Positions 17,846 through 27,671 of a DNA stretch of 64,000 bases are shown here, piece after piece. Below the pieces are notes generated by a model, which was given only the letters and a program-made list of their open reading frames with translations, had not been told where the DNA came from and did no database searches. Position 1 is the first letter of the stretch, and each line of letters starts with the position of its first letter. Location of the stretch: NCBI RefSeq assembly GCF_024199795.1, contig NZ_JANADK010000001.1, forward strand, positions 4,154,001 through 4,218,000, written 5' to 3'. This DNA comes from Bradyrhizobium sp. CCGB01 (GTDB taxonomy: Bacteria > Pseudomonadota > Alphaproteobacteria > Rhizobiales > Xanthobacteraceae). The translations under genes were made by a program, and so were the position numbers.

Positions 17846-18400
17846 CTAGTCGACCGCGGTGCGCGAACGGCGGTGGTTGCTCAGAAGCTCCGGATAGCCG
17901 GTGAGCATCAGCTTGTCGGCGCGCACGCCCCAGCTCTCCAGGCGGTCGAGGAAGCTCATGCCGAGCAGGTTGGTCTTCATCTGCCCGCGCTGCACAACGA
18001 GGGCGGGCACCGATTTCTCGACGAGGTGGCCGACGGAGAGACGGTCGAGCGTGAGGCGCGCCGCCTTGGTGTGGCCGCCGGCGGTTTCGAGATCGACGTC
18101 ATATTCGAGCATCTCGAGCGGCAGCCCGATCGCTTTCGCGGTTTCCCAGGTCAGCACCACGGAGGTCGCACCGGTGTCGATCACCATCGGTGCAGCCACA
18201 CCGTTGATCTTCGCACGTAGCGCGAATTCGCCGCCCTGGCCGCGTTGGATCTGCACGGCTGGGGCCGGGGAAGCCGTCTTCGCGCGAAACATGTGCGAGA
18301 CCTTGTTGCTTGCGCGCGCGATCTGGTCGGGATCGCCATAGGCGACGACGGCACCGGCCGTGCCGGCGAGCATGATCAGAACGAGCAGGAAGCGGATCAT
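17846..18400 (-). CDS. Retropepsin-like aspartic protease, TIGR02281 type
   Basis: The 184-residue protein has one N-terminal membrane anchor or signal (FLLVLIMLAGTAGAVVAY) and a single retropepsin fold with active-site VIDTGATSVVLT around residue 73, followed by GLPLEML and the conserved LLGMSFLDRL near the C-terminus. These proteins act as dimers and are predicted to face the periplasm; their substrates are mostly unknown. The next upstream gene in the same direction is DUF1289, 28 bases away, so the two are likely co-transcribed. Confidence 0.87.
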   Translation of the reverse strand: MIRFLLVLIMLAGTAGAVVAYGDPDQIARASNKVSHMFRAKTASPAPAVQIQRGQGGEFALRAKINGVAAPMVIDTGATSVVLTWETAKAIGLPLEMLEYDVDLETAGGHTKAARLTLDRLSVGHLVEKSVPALVVQRGQMKTNLLGMSFLDRLESWGVRADKLMLTGYPELLSNHRRSRTAVD

Positions 18401-18428
18401 CGCGCGCCTCCGAAGGCACGCAGGCCGA

Positions 18429-18632
18429 TCAGGCGCGCTTCGGCGATCCCGCGATCGGCGCGAGCCCGGCGTCCGCCATGCGTGCCGGCAACAGCGCCAT
18501 CACCGCGAGCCGTTCCGCGCTCTCCATGGCGTGCCAGCGCGCGATCTCCGGCAAGGTCCGGCCGCAGCCGAAGCACAGCCTGGTCTTGGGATCGATCATG
18601 CAGACGGCGACGCACGGCGTATCTTTGCTCAT
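18429..18632 (-). CDS. DUF1289 small cysteine protein
   Basis: The 67-residue protein contains the family's cysteine pattern (CVAVCMIDPKTRLCFGCGRT), a likely metal site, then EIARW and a short helical end. DUF1289 proteins are widespread in Proteobacteria and have no established function. The ATG at 18632 gives the usual family start; longer versions are open upstream but overlap the kinase gene. It lies between the protease and the histidine kinase on the same strand. Confidence 0.85.
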   Translation of the reverse strand: MSKDTPCVAVCMIDPKTRLCFGCGRTLPEIARWHAMESAERLAVMALLPARMADAGLAPIAGSPKRA

Positions 18633-18676
18633 GTGGACATAGTGGGGGATCGTCGGGCATGTCTGCAAGCATCTCG

Positions 18677-20272
18677 TTACGAGCCCGTACCCGCGCTCAT
18701 GATCGGCTTGTGGCGCGGCCGGCGCTTCTCGTCGGGCACCGCGGAACTCTCCGGCTGGAGCGGCGGAGAATCGTCCGACATCGGCGCCAGCGCGCTCATC
18801 ACGCGCTCCGGCGGGAAGGTGACGATCACCTCGGTGCCGATGCGCAGCTTCGATTTCAGCGTGAACGTGCCGCCGTGCAGGTCGATCAGGTTCTTGGCGA
18901 TGGGAAGGCCGAGGCCTGCACCCTGTTCGGCTGACTTGATCGAGTTGGAACCCTGGCCGAACGAGGCGAGCACGACCGGGATCTCGTCCTCGGGAATGCC
19001 GGAGCCGGAATCCCGCACCGAGAGATATTGTCCGCCCGAGGCGGTCCAGCCGGCCTTGAGCCAGATCTCGCCGCCTTGCGGGGTGAACTTGATCGAGTTG
19101 GAGAGCAGGTTGAGCACGACCTGGCGGATCGCCCGCTCGTCGGCCCACAGCCGCGGCATGGCCTGCTCGAACACCTCGTGGATGGTGATGCCGCGGCTCG
19201 AGGCGCGCAGCTTCATCAGATGATGGCAGTCGGCGACGATGCCGACCAGCGACACCGCTTCCTCGTTGAGCTCGTAGCGGCCGGCCTCGATCCGCGACAG
19301 ATCGAGGATCTCGTTGATGAGGTTGAGCAGGTGCACGCCGGAATTATGGATGTCCGCCGAGTACTCCTTGTAGACCGGCACCGCATGCGCGCCGAAAATT
19401 TCGCTCTTCATCACCTCGGAGAAGCCGAGGATCGCGTTCAGCGGCGTGCGCAGCTCGTGGCTCATCTGCGCGAGGAAGCGCGATTTTGCGACGTTGGCGG
19501 ATTCGGCGCGGTGGCGCGCTTCGTCCGAGATCGCCTTGGCCTGTTCGAGCTCGCCGATCAGCGCGTCCTTCTCGGCGCGCGCCTCGAGCGTGGCGAAGGT
19601 CGAGGAGTGCAGGCGGTGCGCCAGCAGCACGAAATAGCCTTCGGCCGCCAGCGCGAGCGCGGCCAGGATGTAATTGTCGAGCGCGCCGGTCACCGCAAAG
19701 CTCAGCGCCATTGCCACTGCAACCGGCGCCGTGGCGGCAAGCGCTGCGATCGGCAAATTCGCGGCCAGCATGCTCGACACTGCGATCACCAGCAGCATCA
19801 GGAACATCATCAGCGTTTCCGTGACCATGTCGAGCACGGGATGGATCAGGATCGCCATCCAGCACAGGCCATAGAGCAGGTCGAGCACGACGAAGCGCGT
19901 CCGCCAGGCGCGCGTTGCCGCGGGCGAGGAGGCCTCAGCCAGGAAACGGTGGCAGCTGCGGATCATCGCGGCGTGGATGCAGAGCATGCCGGCGGTCCAG
20001 GCCGCGGCGGGGATCGGCTGCATCCACAGCCCGAACAGCACGCCGGTGGCAACCACCAGCAGCATCACGACATAGGAGGCCGACAGCCGCGTCTGGGCAT
20101 ATTGGCGCAGCATCTCGGCGTCGAAAGCCGGCCGGGTTCCGCTGGTCGACGTTAACTTGTCGCGGGCCTCGCGCACCCGCTGCGCCGCAGCCCGTCGGCT
20201 GCTCGCCGATGGAGCGCTTACCGGCTCGGCCGGAAGCTGTACGACCTCTGGCTTTTCAGCGGGTTTACTCAT
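18677..20272 (-). CDS. PdhS-like (PleC/DivJ family) membrane histidine kinase
   Basis: The 531-residue protein has about six membrane helices (residues 55-230), a coiled coil, a HisKA domain with SHELRTPLNAILGFSEVM (His near 272) and the characteristic EIFG, YKEY, DIHNSG, LINEILDLSRIEAG pattern shared with PleC, DivJ and PdhS kinases, and a HATPase domain (NLLSNSIKFT, DSGSGIPE, GAGLGL). That subfamily controls DivK and hence CtrA in alphaproteobacterial cell-cycle circuits; assignment here is by signature. A perfect CtrA-type box lies 100 bases upstream on the coding strand. I chose ATG 20272; an upstream in-frame extension lacks membrane-protein character. Confidence 0.85.
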   Translation of the reverse strand: MSKPAEKPEVVQLPAEPVSAPSASSRRAAAQRVREARDKLTSTSGTRPAFDAEMLRQYAQTRLSASYVVMLLVVATGVLFGLWMQPIPAAAWTAGMLCIHAAMIRSCHRFLAEASSPAATRAWRTRFVVLDLLYGLCWMAILIHPVLDMVTETLMMFLMLLVIAVSSMLAANLPIAALAATAPVAVAMALSFAVTGALDNYILAALALAAEGYFVLLAHRLHSSTFATLEARAEKDALIGELEQAKAISDEARHRAESANVAKSRFLAQMSHELRTPLNAILGFSEVMKSEIFGAHAVPVYKEYSADIHNSGVHLLNLINEILDLSRIEAGRYELNEEAVSLVGIVADCHHLMKLRASSRGITIHEVFEQAMPRLWADERAIRQVVLNLLSNSIKFTPQGGEIWLKAGWTASGGQYLSVRDSGSGIPEDEIPVVLASFGQGSNSIKSAEQGAGLGLPIAKNLIDLHGGTFTLKSKLRIGTEVIVTFPPERVMSALAPMSDDSPPLQPESSAVPDEKRRPRHKPIMSAGTGS

Positions 20273-20371
20273 CGAACAACAACAATTCCTGCCCGCGCGA
20301 GACGGGCCTTCTGCATTGTCTATCTCTGGCAAGAAATCCTTAAGAGGTGACTTAAGGAGCTAAAGAATTAC

Positions 20372-20387
20372 GTTAACCCGGCGTTAA
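20372..20387 (-). promoter_or_regulatory. CtrA-type box upstream of the histidine kinase
   Basis: Read on the minus strand the sequence is TTAACGCCGGGTTAAC, an exact fit to the known CtrA consensus TTAA-N7-TTAAC. It is about 100 bases before the kinase start. A second, imperfect TTAA-N8-TTAA lies closer to the gene at 20340-20355. Confidence 0.6.
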
Positions 20388-20409
20388 TTTTGAGCGCGCG
20401 CAGGACCGC

Positions 20410-21687
20410 TCAGTGCAGCGCCGCGTGCTGCGCGACGTAAACCACCGCGCCCGCCAGATAGCCCGCGAGCGCGGGGATGGCGATGCGGCGGGCGTACCAG
20501 AGGAACTCGATCCGCTCGAGCCCCATGGCGGCGACGCCCGCGGCCGAGCCGATGATCAGGATCGAGCCGCCGGTGCCGGCGCAATAGGCGATGAACTCCC
20601 AGAGGAAGCTGTCGGTCGGGTAATGCGCGAGGTCGTACATGCCCATGGTCGCGGCGACCAGGGGCACGTTGTCGATGACGGCACTGAGGAGGCCGAGCAC
20701 GACGACGATGATGTCCTGGCGTCCGAAGGTGGCGTCCAGCCATTTCGCCAGCATGGAGAGCAGGCCGGCATGGTCGAGGCACGCGACCGCGAGCAGGATG
20801 CCGACGAAGAACACGATCGAGCCCATGTCGATCCGGGTCAGCGCGTGCGCGAGCGTGAGCGGTTGGCGAACATGCTCGTCCTTGCCGCGATGGACGATCT
20901 CGCCGACCAGCCAGACGATGCCGAGCCCGAGCAGGACGCCCATGAAGGGCGGCAGATGGGTAAACGTCTTGAAGGCCGGCACCGCGATCAGCACGCCGAG
21001 CCCAAGATAGAACATCACATTCCGCTCGAACGGATCGACGCCATGCAATCCGCCGTCCTTGGACGGCGCCGCAATGGCCTTGCCGCGCAGCGCCAGGCTG
21101 ATGAACGCCAGCGGCAGCAGCAAATTGACCAGCGCGGGCAGGAACACCGAGCCCATGATTTTCAAGGGCGAGATCTGCCCGCCGATCCACAGCATCGTCG
21201 TGGTGACGTCGCCGATCACGGTCCATGCACCGCCGGCATTCGCCGCGATGACGATGAGGGAGGCAAACAGCAGGCGGTCGTCGCGCCTGGCGATCAGCCG
21301 CTGGATCAGCGAGACCATCACGATGGTGGTGGTCAGATTGTCGAGGATCGCGCTGAGGAAGAAGGTCACGAAGCCGATCAGCCATATCAGGCGGACCTGG
21401 CTCGTCGTGCCGATGCGTGAGGTGATGACCTCGAAACCGTCATGGGCGTCGATGACCTCGACGATGGTCATCGCGCCGATCAGGAAGAACACGATCTGGG
21501 CGGTGGAGGCGACGGATTCGTCGAGCTGACGGCCGACCAGCGCATGGTCGCCCGTCGCGATGGCGTAGATGGTCCAGAGCAGGCCCGCGCCTAGCAGCGC
21601 GGACGCGCTCTTGTTGACCCCGAGCGGATGCTCGAGCGCGATCGCCGCATAGGCCAGGACGAAGATGACGGCGATCGCGATCAGCAA
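20410..21687 (-). CDS. nhaD: Sodium:proton antiporter NhaD type
   Basis: The 425-residue protein has about 12 membrane helices. Conserved NhaD-type stretches are AILDNLTTTIVM, NAGGAWTVIGDVTTTMLW and SAVIDNVPLVAA, with the buried Asp residues of the ion-transporter superfamily, and AGTGGSILIIGSAAGVAAMG. NhaD proteins exchange Na+ or Li+ for protons at the inner membrane. It is 22 bases behind a 3-hydroxyisobutyrate-dehydrogenase-family gene on the same strand, so the two probably share a transcript, although no functional link is evident. Confidence 0.93.
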   Translation of the reverse strand: MLIAIAVIFVLAYAAIALEHPLGVNKSASALLGAGLLWTIYAIATGDHALVGRQLDESVASTAQIVFFLIGAMTIVEVIDAHDGFEVITSRIGTTSQVRLIWLIGFVTFFLSAILDNLTTTIVMVSLIQRLIARRDDRLLFASLIVIAANAGGAWTVIGDVTTTMLWIGGQISPLKIMGSVFLPALVNLLLPLAFISLALRGKAIAAPSKDGGLHGVDPFERNVMFYLGLGVLIAVPAFKTFTHLPPFMGVLLGLGIVWLVGEIVHRGKDEHVRQPLTLAHALTRIDMGSIVFFVGILLAVACLDHAGLLSMLAKWLDATFGRQDIIVVVLGLLSAVIDNVPLVAATMGMYDLAHYPTDSFLWEFIAYCAGTGGSILIIGSAAGVAAMGLERIEFLWYARRIAIPALAGYLAGAVVYVAQHAALH

Positions 21688-21709
21688 GGCAGGGGCAGTT
21701 CGTCTGGTG

Positions 21710-22582
21710 TCAGCGATTCAGGCGCGCGAGCAGGCTCGACGTATCCCAGCGCTTGCCGCCCATCTTCTCGACCTCGGCGTAGAACTGGTCGACCAGCGCG
21801 GTGACCGGCAGATTGGCGCCGTTGCGGCGGGCTTCGGCCAGCGAGATCGAGAGGTCCTTGCGCATCCATTCGACCGCGAAGCCGAAATCGTACTTGTCCT
21901 CGTTCATGGTCTTGTAGCGGTTCTCCATCTGCCAGGACTGCGCAGCGCCCTTGGAGATGGTCTCGATCACGGCGGCGACGTCGAGGCCGCTCTTCTTGGC
22001 GAAGTGGATGCCCTCGGAGAGGCCTTGCACCAGGCCGGCGATGCAGATCTGGTTGACCATTTTGGTCAGCTGGCCGGAACCGGCGGGCCCGAGCAGTTTG
22101 CACATCCGCGCATAGGCGCCTGTGATGATCGGCTCGGCGCCGGAATAAGCGTCCTGCGCGCCGCCGCACATCACGGTCAGCACGCCGTTCTCGGCGCCGG
22201 CCTGGCCGCCGGACACCGGTGCATCGATGAACTTGAAGCCGGCCTTGGTGGCGGCCGCGTCGAGCTCGCGCGCGACCTCGGCGGAGGCGGTGGTGTGGTC
22301 GACGAAGGTCGCGCCCTTCTTCATGCCGGCGAACGCGCCGTCGGGGCCGATCGTGACCGCGCGCAGGTCGTTGTCGTTGCCGACGCAGCACATCACGAAA
22401 TCCTGGCCTTCTGCCGCGGCCTTCGGGGTCGCCGCGGTCTTGCCGCCGAACTTGTCCGCCCACTCCTTCGCCTTGGCCGCGGTGCGGTTGTAGACGGTGA
22501 CCTCATGGCCCCCTTTTTTCACGAGGTGTCCGGCCATGGGGAAGCCCATCACGCCGAGACCGAGGAAAGCGACTTTAGCCAT
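21710..22582 (-). CDS. 3-hydroxyisobutyrate dehydrogenase family oxidoreductase
   Basis: The 290-residue protein has the N-terminal Rossmann motif AFLGLGVMGFPMAGHL, the family substrate motif FIDAPVSGGQAGAENG and the catalytic-lysine region KMVNQICIAGL. Family members oxidise beta-hydroxyacids or reduce their semialdehydes with NAD(P). Basic or hydrophobic residues at the cofactor loop (YNRTAAKA) suggest NADP preference, as Arg follows the second strand. I chose ATG 22582; the frame is open further upstream but that region overlaps the divergent promoter. Specific substrate cannot be read from the sequence. Confidence 0.9.
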   Translation of the reverse strand: MAKVAFLGLGVMGFPMAGHLVKKGGHEVTVYNRTAAKAKEWADKFGGKTAATPKAAAEGQDFVMCCVGNDNDLRAVTIGPDGAFAGMKKGATFVDHTTASAEVARELDAAATKAGFKFIDAPVSGGQAGAENGVLTVMCGGAQDAYSGAEPIITGAYARMCKLLGPAGSGQLTKMVNQICIAGLVQGLSEGIHFAKKSGLDVAAVIETISKGAAQSWQMENRYKTMNEDKYDFGFAVEWMRKDLSISLAEARRNGANLPVTALVDQFYAEVEKMGGKRWDTSSLLARLNR

Positions 22583-22771
22583 GTGTGTGTCCGTAGCTTG
22601 AGTTTTACGGTTGCAGCCGGGCGGGGGGGCGCCAGCCGAGGTCCTGAGTTCCGCCCGAGGGCGGGCCGGGCGCACCATAAACCCTTGCGGCCGGAGGGCA
22701 ACGGCTTCGTTTGGCGGCCTCCTGTGCTAGGATGGCGGACCTCAAGGACTTCAAAACAAGGGAGCGAAAGC

Positions 22772-23209
22772 ATGGGCGGCGTGAGCGTGGGCGTCCTCGA
22801 TCATTTCAACATCCGGACCCGGAATCTGGCCGAGACGGTCCGCTTCTACGAGGACGTGCTGGGCCTGGAAAAAGGCGCCCGGCCCAATTTCGCCTTCCCG
22901 GGGGCGTGGATGTACAGCGAGGGCAAGCCGGTGGTGCACCTCGTCGATATTTCTCCGACCTCAGAGCCGCAAAAGCCGGATTCCGGCGTGGTCCACCACG
23001 TCGCCTTCGTCAGCCGCGGTTTTGACGGTATGAAGCAGCGGCTGACGTCCAAGGGCATGAAATTCGACTCCCGCCAGGTGCCCGGCGGCGACCTCTGGCA
23101 GATCTTCGTCCACGACCCCAACGGGGTCATGATCGAGCTGAATTACGAGGCGGCCATGGAGCAGGGGGTAGCCCCCGCCGAGACGGCCGGCGATATCGGC
23201 AGGCAGTAG
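22772..23209 (+). CDS. VOC/glyoxalase-fold protein
   Basis: The 145-residue protein is a single vicinal-oxygen-chelate domain with paired beta-alpha-beta-beta-beta modules: LDHFNIRTRNLAETVRFYED at the start, VVHLVD, HHVAFVSR, and VMIELNYE at the end. His near residue 10, His near 71 and Glu near 124 are placed to bind a divalent metal. Such proteins include lyases, isomerases and dioxygenases; which applies is unclear. The ATG at 22772 follows GGGAG by seven bases. The gene is divergent from the upstream dehydrogenase and stands alone before mrp. Confidence 0.88.
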   Translation: MGGVSVGVLDHFNIRTRNLAETVRFYEDVLGLEKGARPNFAFPGAWMYSEGKPVVHLVDISPTSEPQKPDSGVVHHVAFVSRGFDGMKQRLTSKGMKFDSRQVPGGDLWQIFVHDPNGVMIELNYEAAMEQGVAPAETAGDIGRQ

Positions 23210-23293
23210 CCTTTTGGCCGTTTCCGCTCTAATGGGGCATCCTGAAGCCTTGGGCATGGTCTTGTGGATCATGCTCCGTTTGGGAGATGCGCT

Positions 23294-24430
23294 TTGAGCG
23301 TGACGCAGCAACAGGTTCTCGACAGCCTCGCCAGGATCAAGTCACCCCGCGGGGTCGCGCTCACCAATGCCAATGTGCTGAGCGCGATCAGCGCGGCCGA
23401 CGGCAAGGTGTTCTTCTCGATCAACGTCGATGCCGCCGAGGCGCGGGCCTGGGAATCCGTCCGGGCCGAGGCCGAGGCCGCGGTGCGCGCCATTCCCGGC
23501 GTCACCACCGTGATGGTGGCGCTGACCGCCGAGCGCAAGGCGGGCGCCGCGCCGCCGCCACCCCCGCAGCCGAGCCGTGGCACGCCGGGCGTACAGCCGG
23601 TCCATGCGCACAAGCCTCCGCAGGGCGGTCAATCGCCGATGGCCCGGCAGTCGGAGATTCCAGGCGTTGCCGCCGTGATCGCGGTCGCCTCCGGCAAGGG
23701 CGGCGTCGGCAAGTCGACCACCGCGCTCAACCTGGCGCTCGGCCTGCGTGACCTCGGCCTCAAGGTCGGGCTGCTCGATGCCGACATCTACGGCCCCTCG
23801 GTGCCGCGTCTGACCGGCCTGCGCGACAAGCCGGAGCTGAACAACGAGCGCAAGATGATTCCGCTCCGGCGCTTCGGCCTCGCCATCATGTCGATCGGCT
23901 TCCTGGTGGAGGAGGAGACCGCGATGATCTGGCGCGGTCCCATGGTGATGTCGGCGGTGACGCAGATGCTGCGCGACGTCGAATGGGGAAGCCTCGACGT
24001 GCTCGTGGTCGACATGCCGCCGGGCACCGGCGATGCCCAGCTCACGCTGGCGCAGAACGTGCCGCTGAAGGGCGCCGTCATCGTCTCGACCCCGCAGGAC
24101 CTGTCCCTGATCGACGCGCGACGGGGGCTTGCGATGTTCAGGAAGGTCAACGTGCCCGTCCTCGGCATCGTCGAGAACATGAGCTATTTCCAGTGCCCGC
24201 AGTGCGGCACGAAATCGGACATTTTCGGCCATGGCGGCGCGCGACACGAGGCCGACAAGCTCGGGGTGCCATTCCTGGGCGAGATCCCCCTGCACATGGC
24301 GATTCGCGCCACCTCGGACGCCGGTAATCCCGTGGTTGACAGCGAGCCGGACGGCCCTCATGCGGCGATCTATCGCGCCATTGCGGGGCAGGTCCGGGAC
24401 CAGCTCAAGGGCGTCATCGCCGCGGCCTGA
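23294..24430 (+). CDS. apbC: Mrp/ApbC family iron-sulfur cluster carrier ATPase
   Basis: The 378-residue protein has an N-terminal MIP18-like (DUF59) domain, a Pro-rich linker around residues 84-115, and a P-loop ATPase with deviant Walker A SGKGGVGKST near residues 133-142. DMPPGTGDAQL and the cluster-binding pair CPQC near residue 300 follow. The family assembles and delivers Fe-S clusters in the cytosol. Start is TTG 23294, seven bases after GGGAG; it gives the conserved SVTQQQVLDSL start, and upstream ATGs would not fit the ribosome site. Confidence 0.95.
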   Translation: MSVTQQQVLDSLARIKSPRGVALTNANVLSAISAADGKVFFSINVDAAEARAWESVRAEAEAAVRAIPGVTTVMVALTAERKAGAAPPPPPQPSRGTPGVQPVHAHKPPQGGQSPMARQSEIPGVAAVIAVASGKGGVGKSTTALNLALGLRDLGLKVGLLDADIYGPSVPRLTGLRDKPELNNERKMIPLRRFGLAIMSIGFLVEEETAMIWRGPMVMSAVTQMLRDVEWGSLDVLVVDMPPGTGDAQLTLAQNVPLKGAVIVSTPQDLSLIDARRGLAMFRKVNVPVLGIVENMSYFQCPQCGTKSDIFGHGGARHEADKLGVPFLGEIPLHMAIRATSDAGNPVVDSEPDGPHAAIYRAIAGQVRDQLKGVIAAA

Positions 24431-25714
<1,284 letters not shown>

Positions 25715-25742
25715 TCTTCGCAAGAATTCGCAAGACGACAGG

Positions 25743-25774
25743 GCCCGGTCTCGTTCGCGAGGCCGGGCTTTTTC
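25743..25774 (+). terminator. Rho-independent terminator of the TRAP binding-protein gene
   Basis: GCCCGGTCTCG (25743-25753) pairs with CGAGGCCGGGC (25758-25768) around a TTCG loop with one G-T pair, followed by TTTTTC. It lies 29 bases after the stop codon. Confidence 0.9.
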
Positions 25775-26074
25775 TTTGCCCAGAAGCGGGCGCCAAAGCA
25801 AAAATATGGAAAACAACCCCATGCACAGTAGACGGGCGGTGCGGGGACAATGCCCTGTGGAAGCGGTCAACAGTCTGGCGCGCCAAGGCAAATCAGCACG
25901 AAGCGGCAATCGTCGTGAAATCAAGGCTGAAATGCGGATTTGAGGCCGGGTGACGGGTTGCGCCTTCCGCCCCCTTCCGACGATGAACGGGATGCCCGTT
26001 TGACTCGTCGGGCAAAACACGGGCAAAATGGGATCATCGAATAATCCGAAATCGATGCCAGCCCGGAGGCGACG
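25775..26074. other. Intergenic region with repeat-like sequence
   Basis: No gene is supported. The stretch around 25800-25845 (AAAACAACCCCATGCACAG) and the palindromic stretch around 25990-26030 (CCCGTTTGACTCGTCGGGC followed by AAAACACGGGC) resemble intergenic repeats that I associate with Bradyrhizobium genomes; neither has a second copy that I can see in this window. Confidence 0.4.
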
Positions 26075-26425
26075 ATGAGCTTCGATCCGGACGAGGTTCA
26101 GAGCGCGCTGCGCAAGGCCTGGTCGTTGTCGACGGCCAGCAAATGGACCGCGAACAATCCGGCGGCAGGGCAATGCAACGTCACCTCGCTGCTCGTTCAT
26201 GAACTCTTCGGCGGTGAGCTGTTGAAGACGCCGCTGCCGGCCGGCGACCATTTCTACAATCGGATCGAGGGGCGGCGGTATGACTTCACGGCAAGCCAGT
26301 TCGATCAGCCAATCGCCTATATGGACTTGCAGACAAATCGGGCCGACGCAGAGCTAGGAGCAACAAACGACGAGCTGGCTGAACTCAGAGCTGCCTTTCA
26401 GGAGCACCGTACCGAGTCAGGTTAG
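26075..26425 (+). CDS. YunG-family small protein
   Basis: The 116-residue protein resembles the YunG family: a short helical start (EVQSALRKAWSLSTASKW), NPAAGQCNVTSLLVHELFGGELL with an invariant-looking Cys and His, HFYNRIEGRRYDFTASQF and a helical tail. The function of this family is not known. The layout with Q-C-H and a Tyr-Asp motif recalls papain-like or transglutaminase-like folds, which is only a guess. The gene stands alone after a strong terminator. Confidence 0.8.
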   Translation: MSFDPDEVQSALRKAWSLSTASKWTANNPAAGQCNVTSLLVHELFGGELLKTPLPAGDHFYNRIEGRRYDFTASQFDQPIAYMDLQTNRADAELGATNDELAELRAAFQEHRTESG

Positions 26426-26550
26426 GGTCACAAGGCCGCCCTCGGCAGCCTGCATGATCTTCGTCGGCTCGCCCCCCCGGAAGCAGACGTCTCGGTGCTC
26501 TGAGCGAAGGTCGGCCGCGGGCCAGCAGGAGACATGGCTCTTGCACATTA
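26425..26550. repeat. Dispersed intergenic repeat, copy 1
   Basis: About 125 bases that align over their whole length with 30685-30806 in the same orientation, sharing stretches such as GGTGCTCTGAGCGAAGGTC and CCGCGGGCCAGCA. It starts exactly at the stop codon of the YunG-like gene. No coding potential is evident. Confidence 0.85.
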
Positions 26551-26593
26551 GCCTGGCCAGATAACGGGCAACGCCTGAGACATTCGTTTCAAC

Positions 26594-26821
26594 TCAGATG
26601 GCAGCTCCGGCCAGCAAGAAAGCGCCGCCTAGCGCGACCATCACAAGTCCAGGCCAGTTCGATTTGATGCTGAAGCCGCCACCCGGTCTTTCAGGCTCCA
26701 GCGTGTCCCGCCCGGAGCGAAGCCGCCTTCCACCACTGAGTCGGCCTCGCCAGATGGGCTGAAACGCCATTTGGAGCAAGCCGCCGAAAACAAGGAGCAC
26801 ACCAAGCCATATGAGGGTCAT
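26594..26821 (-). CDS. Small two-helix membrane protein, unknown function
   Basis: The 75-residue protein has one hydrophobic helix at each end (LIWLGVLLVFGGLLQMAF and PGLVMVALGGAFLLAGAAI) and a basic, Arg-rich centre. The ATG at 26821 follows GGAGG with good spacing, which supports a real gene; a longer upstream reading has no such site. I recognise similar short proteins from Bradyrhizobium but no described function. The neighbours give no clue. Confidence 0.65.
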   Translation of the reverse strand: MTLIWLGVLLVFGGLLQMAFQPIWRGRLSGGRRLRSGRDTLEPERPGGGFSIKSNWPGLVMVALGGAFLLAGAAI

Positions 26822-26999
26822 GCTCGCCTCCTCCTCCCGCGAACGTCGAGAGGTTACCGCGCCGAGACCCGTGGTCCATTCAGCGTCTGTCTGCTCTCTC
26901 GGAATTAGATCGACCTTGAAAGCCGCCGGACGCACCAGCGCGCCGCACGCAGGCTGAGGATCACGCTCTCCGAAAGCTCAGACTATGTAAGCACCCTGC

Positions 27000-27173
27000 T
27001 TAGTCTTCGTCCGGCTCGCGCACGACCGGCGGTTCGTCGTCGGTTTTGTCCTCTTGTTCGTCTTCGTCGTCGTCCTCTTCGTAGTCATCAGGATCCCGGG
27101 GCGGCATCGGGTTGCCCATGATCGCGAAGGCACGCCGGTCGATCGCAGGAACTAGCTCAGAGCGTAGGGTCAT
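27000..27173 (-). CDS. Small acidic protein, unknown function
   Basis: The 57-residue protein has a short ordinary start (MTLRSELVPAIDRRAFAIMG) and a C-terminal half made almost wholly of Asp and Glu ending in VVREPDED. GAGGAG lies at good distance before ATG 27173. The tail is expected to be disordered and highly negative. Such short acidic proteins recur in rhizobial genomes as hypothetical proteins; function is unknown. Confidence 0.65.
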   Translation of the reverse strand: MTLRSELVPAIDRRAFAIMGNPMPPRDPDDYEEDDDEDEQEDKTDDEPPVVREPDED

Positions 27174-27376
27174 GTTGTGCTCCTCGGAGGTGACCCTGGA
27201 GCACTTTACCCCTTTTTTGCGGGGCAGACACGGAATTGGCGGCCGGCGCGGACGAAGTTCGGTTGTCTCTGTCAGACCACCTGGAGGTAAGCGAGTTCGT
27301 CGGATCGGGCCCAATAGGCGACCTCCCGCCGGTTCGCTGCTTTAGAGCGGTTTCACCTGAAATCCGCTTCCTTCTG

Positions 27377-27559
27377 TCACTCCGTCTTCGTCTTCGGACG
27401 TTCAATAAGTTCGTAACTGGGAACGCGGGTGCTTTCCTCCCACGATTCCAGAGCAGCTCCGCAGATTGCGCAGACCGCGTCACCTGTATGCGGCACTAAG
27501 AACTTCTCTTCGGTGCGTCTGTACTCAGCACCGCAAGTGCATTGCACAATTGTCACCAT
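27377..27559 (-). CDS. Small zinc-ribbon-like protein
   Basis: The 60-residue protein contains two cysteine pairs (CTCGAEYRR and CAICGAALESW) separated by 22 residues, the layout of a zinc ribbon. The tail SYELIERP is typical of short Bradyrhizobium hypothetical proteins I recognise. ATG 27559 gives the natural start; the in-frame GTG two codons earlier is possible. No strong ribosome site is visible. Role unknown; nucleic-acid or protein binding is the general expectation for such ribbons. Confidence 0.7.
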   Translation of the reverse strand: MVTIVQCTCGAEYRRTEEKFLVPHTGDAVCAICGAALESWEESTRVPSYELIERPKTKTE

Positions 27560-27671
27560 CGCCACGATATGTGCTTCGGATCACGGAATTTCCAGTCCGG
27601 GCAACTTGTTGTCGGCTTGGGGCCAAGAGCCGTTCGCCGTGCTCCATGCAATCTACCAGTTTAGCCTACAG

